The notes below the pieces were generated by a model. It was not told the origin of the DNA. It saw only the letters and a list, made by a program, of their open reading frames with translations, and ran no database searches. A program made the translations under genes and the position numbers. This document shows, in pieces, positions 23,206 through 32,458 of a stretch of 41,104 nucleotides of DNA (positions are counted from its first letter, which is position 1; each line of letters starts with the position of its first letter). The DNA comes from a virus, in IMG/VR virus record IMGVR_UViG_3300035666_000056, positions 1-41,104 of that record, one strand, 5' to 3'.

Positions 23206-23357
23206 TTCTTTTTAGATTTTCCCGCACTTCTTAATGCGATTGCGATTATTTGTGCTCTACTTCTTGCTTTACCACCAGCACCTTTTGCTTTACCTTTTTT
23301 CTTGTTATCAGCATAAAGTTCGCTGATGTTTTTGGAAACATTCTTACCCAAAGGCAT
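23202..23357 (-). CDS. 51-residue very basic protein
   Basis: The short frame starts at 23357 (MPLGKNVSKNISELYADNKK) and ends ALRSAGKSKKK. About a third of its residues are Lys or Arg. It begins one base inside the stop of the 44-residue gene (TAATG) and ends in an ATGA overlap with the next gene. AAAGGTATGAAATA precedes the ATG. The tight coupling on both sides supports it as a real gene. It is a putative nucleic-acid-binding virion protein. Confidence 0.7.
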   Translation of the reverse strand: MPLGKNVSKNISELYADNKKKGKAKGAGGKARSRAQIIAIALRSAGKSKKK

Positions 23358-23491
23358 TATTTCATACCTTTCTTTTTAGCCATCATTTTCTTTTTATCTG
23401 TCATTTTCATTCCAGATTTTTTGGCGTATTCTTTAGCCATTTCTTTACCTTTTTTACTATATGCGAATTTTTTATTTCCTACTTGAGGCAT
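23357..23491 (-). CDS. 44-residue very basic protein
   Basis: The short frame starts at 23491 (MPQVGNKKFAYSKKGKEMAK) and ends MMAKKKGMK. Lys makes up over a third of the chain. GAAAGGAATTAAA directly precedes the ATG, a clear SD. The pattern 'kKFaYskkGk..Ak.yAkk.g.' recurs among tiny phage proteins encoded near head genes. It is coupled to the next gene by TAATG. Confidence 0.72.
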   Translation of the reverse strand: MPQVGNKKFAYSKKGKEMAKEYAKKSGMKMTDKKKMMAKKKGMK

Positions 23492-23534
23492 TTTAATTCC
23501 TTTCAAATAAATTACTAATTTAAATATAATAAAC

Positions 23535-26500
23535 TTAGATTAATTTTGTAGGTTTTTTCTTTGGTACTTTTATTTTTTTAATTTTAACAGGTTTGCTTTT
23601 TTTAACTTTAGGAAGTTTTGGCATTTTTAATTTAGCAGTTTTAATAGATGGTTTTTTAGGTCTTAATTTAGATCCCCTTTTACCTCCACTTGTTCCAGTT
23701 CCTAATTTTCTATATGCTTTCATTCTGTCTAATTCTAATTTCAAAGCCCTATCAGCTTGTGCAAACTCGGCTTGTTTCTTTGCCTCTTCTGATGTTGCTT
23801 TTTCTTTTATTATTTCTTCTTTCTTTGGTATTTCATACCTTTGATTTTTAAACTCTAAAGACGGAAAGTTTTTTTCACTATCTGGCACTGACATTCTGTT
23901 ATACAACACATTCAAATAATCGTCTGTAATAAAAGGTATTAATTGTATTTTGTCTTTTGTTGAATTATATTTTTCTGTCCATTTTAATAACTCTTTTGAG
24001 TCTTTTGGTTTTTCTCTAAGAAAAGACAAATCACCTGTTTTAACTTCACCTACATTTGGCTCGTAATAATAATATCTATCAGTGTCTTCAGCTTGTAACA
24101 TTTCTAAATATTTATTAGCCTCCCCTGCTAATATATCGCTTTGCAAACCAGATTTAACTCGGTTTACTTCATCTTCAAACATATTTTCAATTGCAGATCT
24201 TGATTTGCTGTAATATGAAAGCCTGTCTTTTTCTAATCTCTCTTCAGAATACTCATCGCCTGTTTGTAATTTAGCCCTACCTTTCAAAATAGGAAACTGA
24301 TTATATAAGTAAAATGGGTTGATAATTAATTTGCCATCTTCATCATATTTATTAGGAACAGAGTCTTGTAATACAGGAACACTTTTAATTAACTCTTCAT
24401 ACCAAGTTTGTGGGTCTTTTGTCACACCTTCGTTTGTAAATCTACCCATCCAGTCTATAAAACCTTTAAAAGGAATTCTTTGTGAAACTACATTTGCTGT
24501 AAATTCATCTACTGCTTGTTTTTGAAAACTTGGATTAACAAAGTCTTTAAATATTCTTAAACTATCAACAAAGGATTGATCTGATGCTAATAAAAATGTA
24601 CCTGCTGTGTACATTAAAACTTTTTCATGCTGTTCTTGAGTTATATTTCCTAATCTTAATTGGTCATTTCCGTTTGCTATTGACCCAAGAGTTACTGATA
24701 ACCTTGGGTCATATTTTAGGTAATCAATCCAAACTTTTTGATTGTCTACTTCTACTAAGAAAGAATATGGCTGAATACCGTATTCTTTCCATAAATCACG
24801 AGTTGCTTTGTCTTGCGGATAGCCACCAGTTAACTTTCCCTGTGCGTACATATTAGCCCCCCAGACACCTATAACTGAGCCTAACATTGCTTTAGACAAG
24901 ACATCCATTTTGTCTTTAGAACCTATAAGATTTAATCCACCAAAAGGTGTTGCCTCTAATCCTTGTCTTATCCAGTTAATAGGAACTTTAACAAATGGGA
25001 TTATTGTCATAGATATAAATCTTACAATCTCATTATCAGCTCTTCTTGTTGTATATAAAGCAGATCCTAATGTTCCAAAAAAGTCATTTAAAACTCCTAA
25101 CCCTTTTTCTGTCATTTCACCTCTTAATATTTCTCTGATTGTTTTGTCTATTATTTCTTGGTCTAACTCCGACATAGCCTCTATATTGTCTTTTATTGCT
25201 TTTTTGTAAGCTGGGTTTATAGCCTCATCAAAACCAGCTTTTAATACTTGAAATACAAAGCCATCTAAAGCATCTAATAAATTTGTTGGAATACCAAGCG
25301 CATCTTCTACTTTTCTACCAAATGTATCTGGTTTAGTTAAAGGAACTTTATCTTCATCTACTATACCTGTTGGGAGAGTAACTGCATTTATTTTTTCTTT
25401 AAACTGTTTAAAAGCAGTTCCCACTTTGCCAAAATAATTCTTTTTTTCTGACAACTTAGCCCCTCGCATCAATTCCAATCCATCTTTCATTAATCCGTAA
25501 GTACCATCCATTATTCCTCTGAAGGTATCCCTTATAAAATTAGTTGATCCTTTACCTTGAAATACAAATTCTCTTAATGCCCCTCTTAGAAATCTAAGAC
25601 CAGAGAATGGGTCATATTTAGGTGGCTTTACTTTACCTCCTTTAATAATCTTTTCAAAAGAGTACCTACCAAACTCAAGCGATCCTCTTAATGTGTATAA
25701 TCCTGTGTTCCATAATGTTGTACCAAATACTGTTGAGGAGTTAATAACAGTATTCAAAGAAGAAAGCATCGAATTATAAGCAACTTTTTCAAGCCACTCC
25801 ATAGGTGTTGCAGGTATAAACTCTCTATATAGTTTCGTAAATTCATCATAATTATTTAAATCGATTTTATTTTTGATAGCGTAATCTTTCATTTTTTCAT
25901 ACGCGTCTTCATAATTTTTAAGTTTCTTTAACTCTTTTTCTAAAAGTTTAATCCTATCAAATGCCTCCATATCTTTAACCCTTGTCACTTTTGCTCCAAA
26001 AGAAGCAAGTAATTGTGCAGTTCCTGTTTTTGCATTTTGCGATCTGCCTAATTTATCAAAGAATTCTTTAGTAGCCCTTCCATTGTTTTTAGTTAAAATA
26101 GCCTTTGCTTCAGTGTCTATTCTTAATATTTCTGTTGCTAACTCTTCCGCTAAATTTGTTTTACCAAGATCATCTACAACTCTCTGTGCTCTTTTAGAAA
26201 TTTGAGTAAATTGATCTCGAGCCATAGCCTCAATTCTTTTTAATGGCATTTTAGGTCTTTGAAGTAATTTAGATATAGTAGTTAGATTTTTCTCTATTGC
26301 TCTTTGATATTGTTTTTTACCAGTCGTAAATCTTTCAATTGATATTTGTCTTACTCCACCATCTTTAGGTACAAGTACTGGAGGTATTTTTTCAGTAGTT
26401 TTTGCTGTTTCTTTTGTTATTTTATTTACTTTACCTTGTAGTTTTTCAAAAAATATAGAGTTTGCTTTTATGTCATCTGGTTTTATTTTGTATAAAGCAT

Positions 26501-27596
26501 TTATCTCGGCTTTAGTTAATTTTCTACCTAATTTCTCTTCAATAGCAGGTATTTTTCTCCTTTTAAGATCGTTTAATAAACTTCCCATTTTAGTAAAATC
26601 TATATACCCTCTGTTATCTGCTAATATAACTTTTGAAATGTTTAAGAAAGTGTTTGCTGTTTCTTTTAAATTCGCATAAATCTTTGGTGAATTTTTTACA
26701 AACTTTTGAGCAGTTTTTAAAGCATTAGCAGTGCCTTTTACCCCTGGAAATAATAATGTAGGGTCTATCACCTCTGCTATAACATCTCTTATCTCGTTTA
26801 ATATATAAATATTGTTTTGTTCTTTTAACTTTGCAATTTCAATATCATTTAAATTCAATTCTCTTTTTTTAGATTGGTATTGCACGGTATTTGAAGGCAA
26901 ATATAACTCTGCTGGGATGCTGTTGAATTTGTTATTGTATAAGTTATTTTTTGAAACATTTAACTCCCCTAATCTTGCCTTTTCTAATTCCTCAGCTGTT
27001 GGACTTATACCTAAGTCTCTTTGCCTTTCTGCTAATTGCAGGTTCTGATAATAAGGTTGAATAGTGGTTTTGTTTAAATAATTTAATACATTTGCAGTTG
27101 TTTGCAAAGTAATTCCTGCAACTTCTTTTGATAATCCTGCCTCTGCTACTCGCACTTTTGACCCAGCCTCAGGATTTAGAAACATCTGCACATCTCTAGC
27201 CACTCCCTCTGAATATTGCGGACCTACTGGATTAAGAAATAAACCCGAACTAGGTGCTATGCCATACTTAGCACTTGTGTCAATGTAATTTTTAAGAGCA
27301 GGTACTAAGTTTTTTTCAAACATGTATCCAAAGTCATCCCATATTTTTTTTGTTTGAAATTCAAACACTCCTGGTTTTTGTGTAATATATATACTTTTAG
27401 CAGGTAGATTGTCATTAAATATTATAGGTTTTGATATTTGACTTGGAATAGGAATACTTGGTGGTTTTCTCTCTGGTCCTATAAAGGGTTGTGGTGCAGG
27501 AGTTGGAGCAGGTTTTGGTGTGAATGTATCTTTTATAGCATTTACAGCTTTTAAACCTATATCACTGGCTGATTTTTTAATCTGTTCTATATCCAT
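23535..27596 (-). CDS. Giant internal virion / DNA-ejection protein (1353 residues)
   Basis: The largest gene of the genome. Residues 25-55 form a Pro-rich linker (FTPKPAPTPAPQPFIGPERK). A long, mostly helical body follows, with several amphipathic or hydrophobic stretches (such as AMLGSVIGVWGANMYAQG at about residue 900). A Gln/Ala/Glu coiled segment comes next, and the last 45 residues are Lys/Pro repeats (KLKMPKLPKVKKSK). Very large helical proteins encoded near the portal in podoviruses are usually internal virion proteins that form a channel for genome entry. No lysozyme or transglycosylase motif was recognised, and an RNA polymerase is not indicated. The start lacks an SD (TTTATTATTAATACATT-ATG). 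Confidence 0.65.
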   Translation of the reverse strand: MDIEQIKKSASDIGLKAVNAIKDTFTPKPAPTPAPQPFIGPERKPPSIPIPSQISKPIIFNDNLPAKSIYITQKPGVFEFQTKKIWDDFGYMFEKNLVPALKNYIDTSAKYGIAPSSGLFLNPVGPQYSEGVARDVQMFLNPEAGSKVRVAEAGLSKEVAGITLQTTANVLNYLNKTTIQPYYQNLQLAERQRDLGISPTAEELEKARLGELNVSKNNLYNNKFNSIPAELYLPSNTVQYQSKKRELNLNDIEIAKLKEQNNIYILNEIRDVIAEVIDPTLLFPGVKGTANALKTAQKFVKNSPKIYANLKETANTFLNISKVILADNRGYIDFTKMGSLLNDLKRRKIPAIEEKLGRKLTKAEINALYKIKPDDIKANSIFFEKLQGKVNKITKETAKTTEKIPPVLVPKDGGVRQISIERFTTGKKQYQRAIEKNLTTISKLLQRPKMPLKRIEAMARDQFTQISKRAQRVVDDLGKTNLAEELATEILRIDTEAKAILTKNNGRATKEFFDKLGRSQNAKTGTAQLLASFGAKVTRVKDMEAFDRIKLLEKELKKLKNYEDAYEKMKDYAIKNKIDLNNYDEFTKLYREFIPATPMEWLEKVAYNSMLSSLNTVINSSTVFGTTLWNTGLYTLRGSLEFGRYSFEKIIKGGKVKPPKYDPFSGLRFLRGALREFVFQGKGSTNFIRDTFRGIMDGTYGLMKDGLELMRGAKLSEKKNYFGKVGTAFKQFKEKINAVTLPTGIVDEDKVPLTKPDTFGRKVEDALGIPTNLLDALDGFVFQVLKAGFDEAINPAYKKAIKDNIEAMSELDQEIIDKTIREILRGEMTEKGLGVLNDFFGTLGSALYTTRRADNEIVRFISMTIIPFVKVPINWIRQGLEATPFGGLNLIGSKDKMDVLSKAMLGSVIGVWGANMYAQGKLTGGYPQDKATRDLWKEYGIQPYSFLVEVDNQKVWIDYLKYDPRLSVTLGSIANGNDQLRLGNITQEQHEKVLMYTAGTFLLASDQSFVDSLRIFKDFVNPSFQKQAVDEFTANVVSQRIPFKGFIDWMGRFTNEGVTKDPQTWYEELIKSVPVLQDSVPNKYDEDGKLIINPFYLYNQFPILKGRAKLQTGDEYSEERLEKDRLSYYSKSRSAIENMFEDEVNRVKSGLQSDILAGEANKYLEMLQAEDTDRYYYYEPNVGEVKTGDLSFLREKPKDSKELLKWTEKYNSTKDKIQLIPFITDDYLNVLYNRMSVPDSEKNFPSLEFKNQRYEIPKKEEIIKEKATSEEAKKQAEFAQADRALKLELDRMKAYRKLGTGTSGGKRGSKLRPKKPSIKTAKLKMPKLPKVKKSKPVKIKKIKVPKKKPTKLI

Positions 27597-27633
27597 AATG
27601 TATTAATAATAAATTTGAGGTAATAATTCCAGA

Positions 27634-28653
27634 TTATTCTATCTTATTTCCAGTTCCTCTTTCATAAACACCGTCTGGCAATATGACAACATCGTATGTA
27701 ACACCTGGGTTATACTCTATACCGTTTGAGGTAACTTTATTTCTAATTGAGTAACTGTTATCTCTAACAACTCCAGCTTTTAGAAGTTCACTTGGAGTGT
27801 AATTTGATATTAATTGGTTTAAATATTTTTTAGCAGTGTCTGGGTTTGCTAATGCTTGATTGTTTACCTGTACTGCTTGTGCTGTACTTCCGCTTTGAAA
27901 TAATTGAGGATATTTGCTCTGTATATTAAGTTGTGCCTCATATTTGCCAATATCAATCTTTGACTGCTCGGCATAATTTGAAAGTGCAATTCTTTGTTGC
28001 TCATAAAAGTTATCTAAATTTTGCCTTCGTGTATTGAAGTCTTGCAGTGCTTGTATTTGTGCATTTGCTTTGTTTATAGCCAATACACCCTTTTGATTTT
28101 TAATAGTATTTATCTCTTGTCTGAATACATCTCTGGCTTGAGTTATGGCTCTGGTTTTGTTTACTTCTAACTCTGCCAATTTATTAGTCAAATTAGTATT
28201 TATATCTCTTTCTGTTGCTCCTAATTGTAACAATGCTTGTTCAGATTGCTGTCTTGCTTGACCCATGCTTCTTTGAGTCTGTGCTCCTAAATACTCAGCG
28301 GTTGCTTGACCTGCTGATGATCCTCCGACACCTCCAAATAACTGTTGGCTTCTTTGCATTGTTTCCTCATACTGCCTTCTAGCACCAGCAAGTGCAGTTT
28401 CTCTTCCAGCTCTTGTTTGCTCTTTTTGCATGGCAACATTCTCTAAACCTGTTTGTGCTTGTTGCTGTAATATAGGTTTTTGGACATCGTAACCTTCTGT
28501 AATTGTTTTTTCATATTCTGGCTGTATTTGTTGTAACTGTGCTAACTGTTGGTCATACAAAGATGTCGCAGTTTCAAAACCTCTATTAATTTCTTTTTGC
28601 TGGGATTTGAGTGATTTTTCTAATTGTTTTACTTGTTCTTTTCTACTTGCCAT
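27634..28653 (-). CDS. Coiled-coil internal virion protein
   Basis: 339 residues. Residues 1-250 are almost entirely heptad-like and rich in Gln, Ala and Glu (KQLEKSLKSQQKEINRGFETATSLYDQQLAQL). A central Gly/Ser break (QLFGGVGGSSAGQATAEYLGAQTQRSMG) is of a kind found in head-to-tail internal proteins. The C terminus is a small beta domain (YNPGVTYDVVILPDGVYERGTGNKIE). It lies between the portal-side genes and the 1353-residue protein, with which it may form an ejection complex. The leader before the ATG is AT-only with no SD. Confidence 0.6.
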   Translation of the reverse strand: MASRKEQVKQLEKSLKSQQKEINRGFETATSLYDQQLAQLQQIQPEYEKTITEGYDVQKPILQQQAQTGLENVAMQKEQTRAGRETALAGARRQYEETMQRSQQLFGGVGGSSAGQATAEYLGAQTQRSMGQARQQSEQALLQLGATERDINTNLTNKLAELEVNKTRAITQARDVFRQEINTIKNQKGVLAINKANAQIQALQDFNTRRQNLDNFYEQQRIALSNYAEQSKIDIGKYEAQLNIQSKYPQLFQSGSTAQAVQVNNQALANPDTAKKYLNQLISNYTPSELLKAGVVRDNSYSIRNKVTSNGIEYNPGVTYDVVILPDGVYERGTGNKIE

Positions 28654-28690
28654 AATTTATATTTAATAAATCAACACTATAAATACAATA

Positions 28691-28909
28691 CTATTTTTTT
28701 TTATTGTTGTCTTTCCTTTCTTTTGCAGTTCTTTTATTTATTTGTTCTACAGGAAAGGGATTAAAAGGATCGTCATAAAATCCTATTTTGCATTTGCTAC
28801 ATATAACACGAGTTAAAGATAACCTTTTAAAGAAATGATCACAAATATTTTGATTTACCGTTGTTTCATGTTGATAAAACTCAACTGGACTGGTTTGACT
28901 TTTGTTCAT
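28691..28909 (-). CDS. Small zinc-ribbon-like protein near portal
   Basis: 72 residues. Residues 23-48 read CDHFFKRLSLTRVICSKC then KIGFYDDP; the spacing of Cys/His (CDH ... CSKC) suggests one zinc site. The C-terminal third is Lys/Arg-rich. Short proteins with H.F.R...TRV.C..C.lGf are seen beside portal genes in other short-tailed phages. It overlaps the upstream gene by 29 bases. Confidence 0.65.
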   Translation of the reverse strand: MNKSQTSPVEFYQHETTVNQNICDHFFKRLSLTRVICSKCKIGFYDDPFNPFPVEQINKRTAKERKDNNKKK

Positions 28910-29219
28910 TTATTCTATTTTGTATATTTTTAACGATGGTTTCCTGTTCCTCCATAAACAGATTAATCATTCTAATAGCCTCTGCTGTTCCATAAGCCTT
29001 TGTATATTCAATCATTAAGTTTTCAAATTCTCGGTAGTTGCTCGGATTGGGATACTTGGGTAAGTTCAGAAGGTAAGACTGGAGTATTTGCCATCCCTTG
29101 CTGTGCTTCATTGCCAAAAGGGTTTGCGCTTGCTCCAATAGAAGATAATCCTGTCGGCTGACTTCCTGGTACTCCTGCTCCTGCGAGTTGTTGAGGTAAT
29201 CCCTGAGGTGATTGTCCAT
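28881..29219 (-). CDS. Helical protein overlapping the portal 3' end
   Basis: 112 residues, helical: EVSRQDYLLLEQAQTLLAMKHSKGWQIL and FENLMIEYTKAYGTAEAIRMINLFMEEQETIV. Its first 66 codons lie inside the last 197 bases of the portal gene in another frame, where the portal encodes a low-complexity Gln/Pro/Gly/Ser tail. Later in-frame Met codons (at 29111, for example) lack an SD, so the long overlap is favoured but not proven. Position suggests a portal-associated head protein. Confidence 0.6.
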   Translation of the reverse strand: MDNHLRDYLNNSQEQEYQEVSRQDYLLLEQAQTLLAMKHSKGWQILQSYLLNLPKYPNPSNYREFENLMIEYTKAYGTAEAIRMINLFMEEQETIVKNIQNRINEQKSNQSS

Positions 29220-31098
29220 TTACATTACTTTCAAATAATTTACTTGCATTTTTAACTCCATTGTCTTCTAAAATATTAATTAATAAATCTTTAATGTTAA
29301 TTTTAGCACCTTCCATAGCCAATTGCTGTTGTACTCCTGGGGATAGTAAAATATATAATGCCTGGTTTCTGCCATTTATAGCCTCTTCAGACACACCAAT
29401 AGCCATAGATTTCACATCTGGGATGTAATCAAATGATCCTGTTAAATCGTCTGGTTCTACAAATAATTGAGATAGCATACCATCCTCACTTATTTCAAGT
29501 TTAGGTTTAATGTTACCCTCTTTATCTTTAACAGGGTATAAAGGCACTTCAGATACATTTTTAATAACCTCTAACTCTTCTGGTGTTATTCCGTTTGGTG
29601 TTTGTTCTATAAGTGTGGCAGTTTGTGTTAACACATCATCTGGTATTTCTGTTTGTGCTAACTCACTATTTTTTAATTCGTTTAATATATCTTTGCCTAA
29701 AATTCTAATAACATAACTTTCTTTGTCTTTTTTAGAAAATAAAAATTGCTGGTTCATTTGTATCCATGACTCCATAATATCTTTTAAGAATTCCTCTAAA
29801 TATATTTGATTATATGCGTCTCTTGATATTTGTTGTTTTGTAGATGCTCTAATCTCTGTTGCTGTTTTCTCACCTTGCAAAGATGGGTTTAGAGTACTTG
29901 TATTAAGTGAATTATCACCCATAGCCAATTGAAATGATGCTTTCAAAGCAGGGTATATTGTAGAGAATGATTGAATAGCCTGGGATGCTCCTTGGTGTTC
30001 TACAACATTGTTTGGAGAGTCACCTGTAAGCCATAAAGCATTTGGACCATAAATTAATGTTTCAAGTCTGACACCGTTTGAGTTATTTGCGACTTTCAAA
30101 GGAGGGTTAGTAGATAGGTTTAATTGATCAATTGTACCGCATAAAATGGCTTGTGTGGCACGATATAATCCCAAGACGGACTCTACCTCGGACTCACCAT
30201 ATACATCATCACCTACAGGGTAATAACGAAGCATAGAAATAGGTATATTCTTTGTGTCCATAGGGTTTTCTTCTGTTAAAAGAATAATGCCGTGTCTTGG
30301 TAAGAATACATGTTTCAAATCATGTCTGTATTCTGTTACCACCTCTAGTTTAGGAAAGTATAAGTCTTGACCTACTCTATCTTCTAAAGATCTTAATTGC
30401 TTCACAATTGAGGTGTATTTATTATCTCTTCTCTCAGGTTTTACAGATGTCACCTCGTCTATAAGAGATGATTTCAAAATATCCAAGTTTTTATATAAAG
30501 GTTTTCCATCTACATCTAATTTAGCCTCTAAGTCTTGGAATGTTACCCATTCTCTTACCTGCACCCAGTTGGCATTTTTAATATGATTTGCCTGGAAATC
30601 TACAAATATGTCTCTATTATCTATAATTTTAATATCTGGTCCTTGGTATATTTTATTGTTTCTTTTTTCAACATTCCAATAATTAAGCGTAAATGATGCG
30701 CCAAATAATCTAGCCTGGATATCTGATAATATAATTTTCTCAAGCATACTTCCGCTTTTGTTAGCATTATCCCACTGAAAATCTAATGTGGCGTTTATAA
30801 TCTTTGCTTTTAGGTAATCAGATGCCTCCCTTGGCACGACTGTACCTCTTAACTTACCTGTAAACATCCTGGAGGTTTTCTCCAAAATTGTAGTTCGTAT
30901 AATAGGGTCGGTTACCTTTGATCTGTAAGGAAAGTTATTTGGCAAATAACCAAAATATGCTTTTAATACATCATCCCATCCATTCTTTCGTATCTTTCTC
31001 TTGTCCATATCATCTGATCCTAGAGTGTAGTGATACATTAACTCTTCAAGAAGCATGCCATCTTCGTAAGAGTATTTTTGATTTTCTTTTTGACTCAT
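29023..31098 (-). CDS. Portal protein
   Basis: 691 residues, forming the dodecameric ring for DNA packaging. The N-terminal region has DMDKRKIRKNGWDDVLKAYFGYLPNNFPYRSKVTDPIIRTTILEKTSRMF. The middle has VVTEYRHDLKHVFLPRHGIILLTEENPMDTKNIPISMLRYYPVGDDVYGESEVESVLGLYRATQAILCGTIDQL, the PxxxxGxSxxE...q...... wing/stem pattern of podovirus portals. TLNPSLQGEKTATEIRA follows, the conserved A..TATEi element. The last 65 residues are a flexible Pro/Gln/Ser tail, overlapped by another gene. The start is SD-less (ATTTATTATAACTAAATT-ATG). Confidence 0.85.
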   Translation of the reverse strand: MSQKENQKYSYEDGMLLEELMYHYTLGSDDMDKRKIRKNGWDDVLKAYFGYLPNNFPYRSKVTDPIIRTTILEKTSRMFTGKLRGTVVPREASDYLKAKIINATLDFQWDNANKSGSMLEKIILSDIQARLFGASFTLNYWNVEKRNNKIYQGPDIKIIDNRDIFVDFQANHIKNANWVQVREWVTFQDLEAKLDVDGKPLYKNLDILKSSLIDEVTSVKPERRDNKYTSIVKQLRSLEDRVGQDLYFPKLEVVTEYRHDLKHVFLPRHGIILLTEENPMDTKNIPISMLRYYPVGDDVYGESEVESVLGLYRATQAILCGTIDQLNLSTNPPLKVANNSNGVRLETLIYGPNALWLTGDSPNNVVEHQGASQAIQSFSTIYPALKASFQLAMGDNSLNTSTLNPSLQGEKTATEIRASTKQQISRDAYNQIYLEEFLKDIMESWIQMNQQFLFSKKDKESYVIRILGKDILNELKNSELAQTEIPDDVLTQTATLIEQTPNGITPEELEVIKNVSEVPLYPVKDKEGNIKPKLEISEDGMLSQLFVEPDDLTGSFDYIPDVKSMAIGVSEEAINGRNQALYILLSPGVQQQLAMEGAKINIKDLLINILEDNGVKNASKLFESNVNGQSPQGLPQQLAGAGVPGSQPTGLSSIGASANPFGNEAQQGMANTPVLPSELTQVSQSEQLPRI

Positions 31099-31117
31099 AA
31101 TTTAGTTATAATAAATA

Positions 31118-32458
31118 TTATTCTAAATTCCAACCTTTAAATAAATTTTGTGTAATTTGAAATAACTTGCTACTATTTGCAGTGCCTTGGTCAATATTTG
31201 TAAAATAATACTCCATGGCTCTGTTAAAGTGCGAGTATTCGTCATGTACTGGGTCTTCGTTTGATGTATTCATAAAATTCTCTCTGTCTGGATACCTGTA
31301 ATTTAAGATACAATCTCTAACTCTTGTTAATTTATCCGATACAAATAAACCTATAATATATTTATGGGTAATTCTAATCTGTTCCTCTATTTTTACATTA
31401 GGAATTGTGCGTATATGTATCCCATTTTTACCATACTCTTGGATAATTGAGGTATTAGTGACATGGTTTCTAGCCCTACCAGCAGGGTCTCCTGTATAAA
31501 GAGTAGGTTTTTTATACGGTTTACTGTTTAAAACCTGGATAAAATGCTCAATGGAGGCGTTCTTTTCCTCGTAATAATCAATAATATTAAACTCTGGTCC
31601 ATTTCTTTGAAACCATATAATAGCAGTAGGGTCATTTACCCCAAAATCAAAAGATACATGCAATTCTAAATCTGGATTGTATTCAAGAGGTATAAACTGC
31701 CTGTGCATATCCCACGATTTATAAACTTGACCAGATACAGATACAAACTCTGCTAAATACTCCTGTTTAAAATAATCATCACTTATTTCTTTGCGCGCTT
31801 TGTCAATTTCTCCAGGATCTAGATAAGGATTGTCATAAGATGTGAAATGAAATGAAGCGTAATCTTCATCATCTAAGTGTTTGTTATACAAATCCCAAAA
31901 ATGATTGAAACCCTTTGGAGTACTAATAAAAATAGCCTTGCCTTTAGTGTCTGTTAAAGTAGGTCTTAAGATCTGATTCCAGGCATACCACCAGTTTCTA
32001 GTGGAGGCGACCTCGTCTGCTATTAATAAATCGATACCATTACCTCTAGCGGACTCTATGTTTTCAATACCCCTAAGCCATATTTCCGATGGGTTTTCAT
32101 CACTTAAATGTGTAATTCCAGTTCTTTTATTATAACCAGCTTTAGATTTAAGCATAATTTCAAGTCTGGTTTCGTTAGGCTCTTTAATAATAAAATCTAA
32201 TGTTCTCTCTTTTAAATCACCCCATACAATATCCCTAGCCTGTTGTCTTGTGGGTGCAAAATATACAATTTTACTGCCAGGGTTATTTAGTGCAAAAAAT
32301 AACATTTCACTTATAGAATAAAATGTCTTGCCAAATCTTCTCCCTGCACATATAACTTTAAATCTTTTATTTGATTGATAAACTTTCGCCTGTGCTGGAT
32401 GAAAGGAGAGGTTCATCTGTTTCATGGGCTTCGCCTGTGATAATTCTTTCTGCTTCAT
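31118..32458 (-). CDS. terL: Terminase large subunit
   Basis: 446 residues, the packaging motor ATPase and headful or site-specific nuclease. Walker A is CAGRRFGKT at residues 37-45, Walker B is DLLIADEV at 143-150, and the coupling motif IFISTPKG is at 177-184. The RNase-H-like nuclease begins at about 267 with VSFDFGVNDPTAI. All are in the expected order, and the length is standard. It overlaps the small subunit by 92 bases. AAAGAAAGAT precedes the chosen ATG, and internal Met12 and Met15 have no SD. The genes are in the canonical TerS-TerL-portal order. Confidence 0.95.
   Translation of the reverse strand: MKQKELSQAKPMKQMNLSFHPAQAKVYQSNKRFKVICAGRRFGKTFYSISEMLFFALNNPGSKIVYFAPTRQQARDIVWGDLKERTLDFIIKEPNETRLEIMLKSKAGYNKRTGITHLSDENPSEIWLRGIENIESARGNGIDLLIADEVASTRNWWYAWNQILRPTLTDTKGKAIFISTPKGFNHFWDLYNKHLDDEDYASFHFTSYDNPYLDPGEIDKARKEISDDYFKQEYLAEFVSVSGQVYKSWDMHRQFIPLEYNPDLELHVSFDFGVNDPTAIIWFQRNGPEFNIIDYYEEKNASIEHFIQVLNSKPYKKPTLYTGDPAGRARNHVTNTSIIQEYGKNGIHIRTIPNVKIEEQIRITHKYIIGLFVSDKLTRVRDCILNYRYPDRENFMNTSNEDPVHDEYSHFNRAMEYYFTNIDQGTANSSKLFQITQNLFKGWNLE

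Noticed and set aside
23535-27596. Virion RNA polymerase (N4-like) as identity of the giant protein
   Set aside because: At 1353 residues it is far shorter than N4 vRNAP (about 3500), and no polymerase motifs could be seen; the composition is helical with a basic tail.
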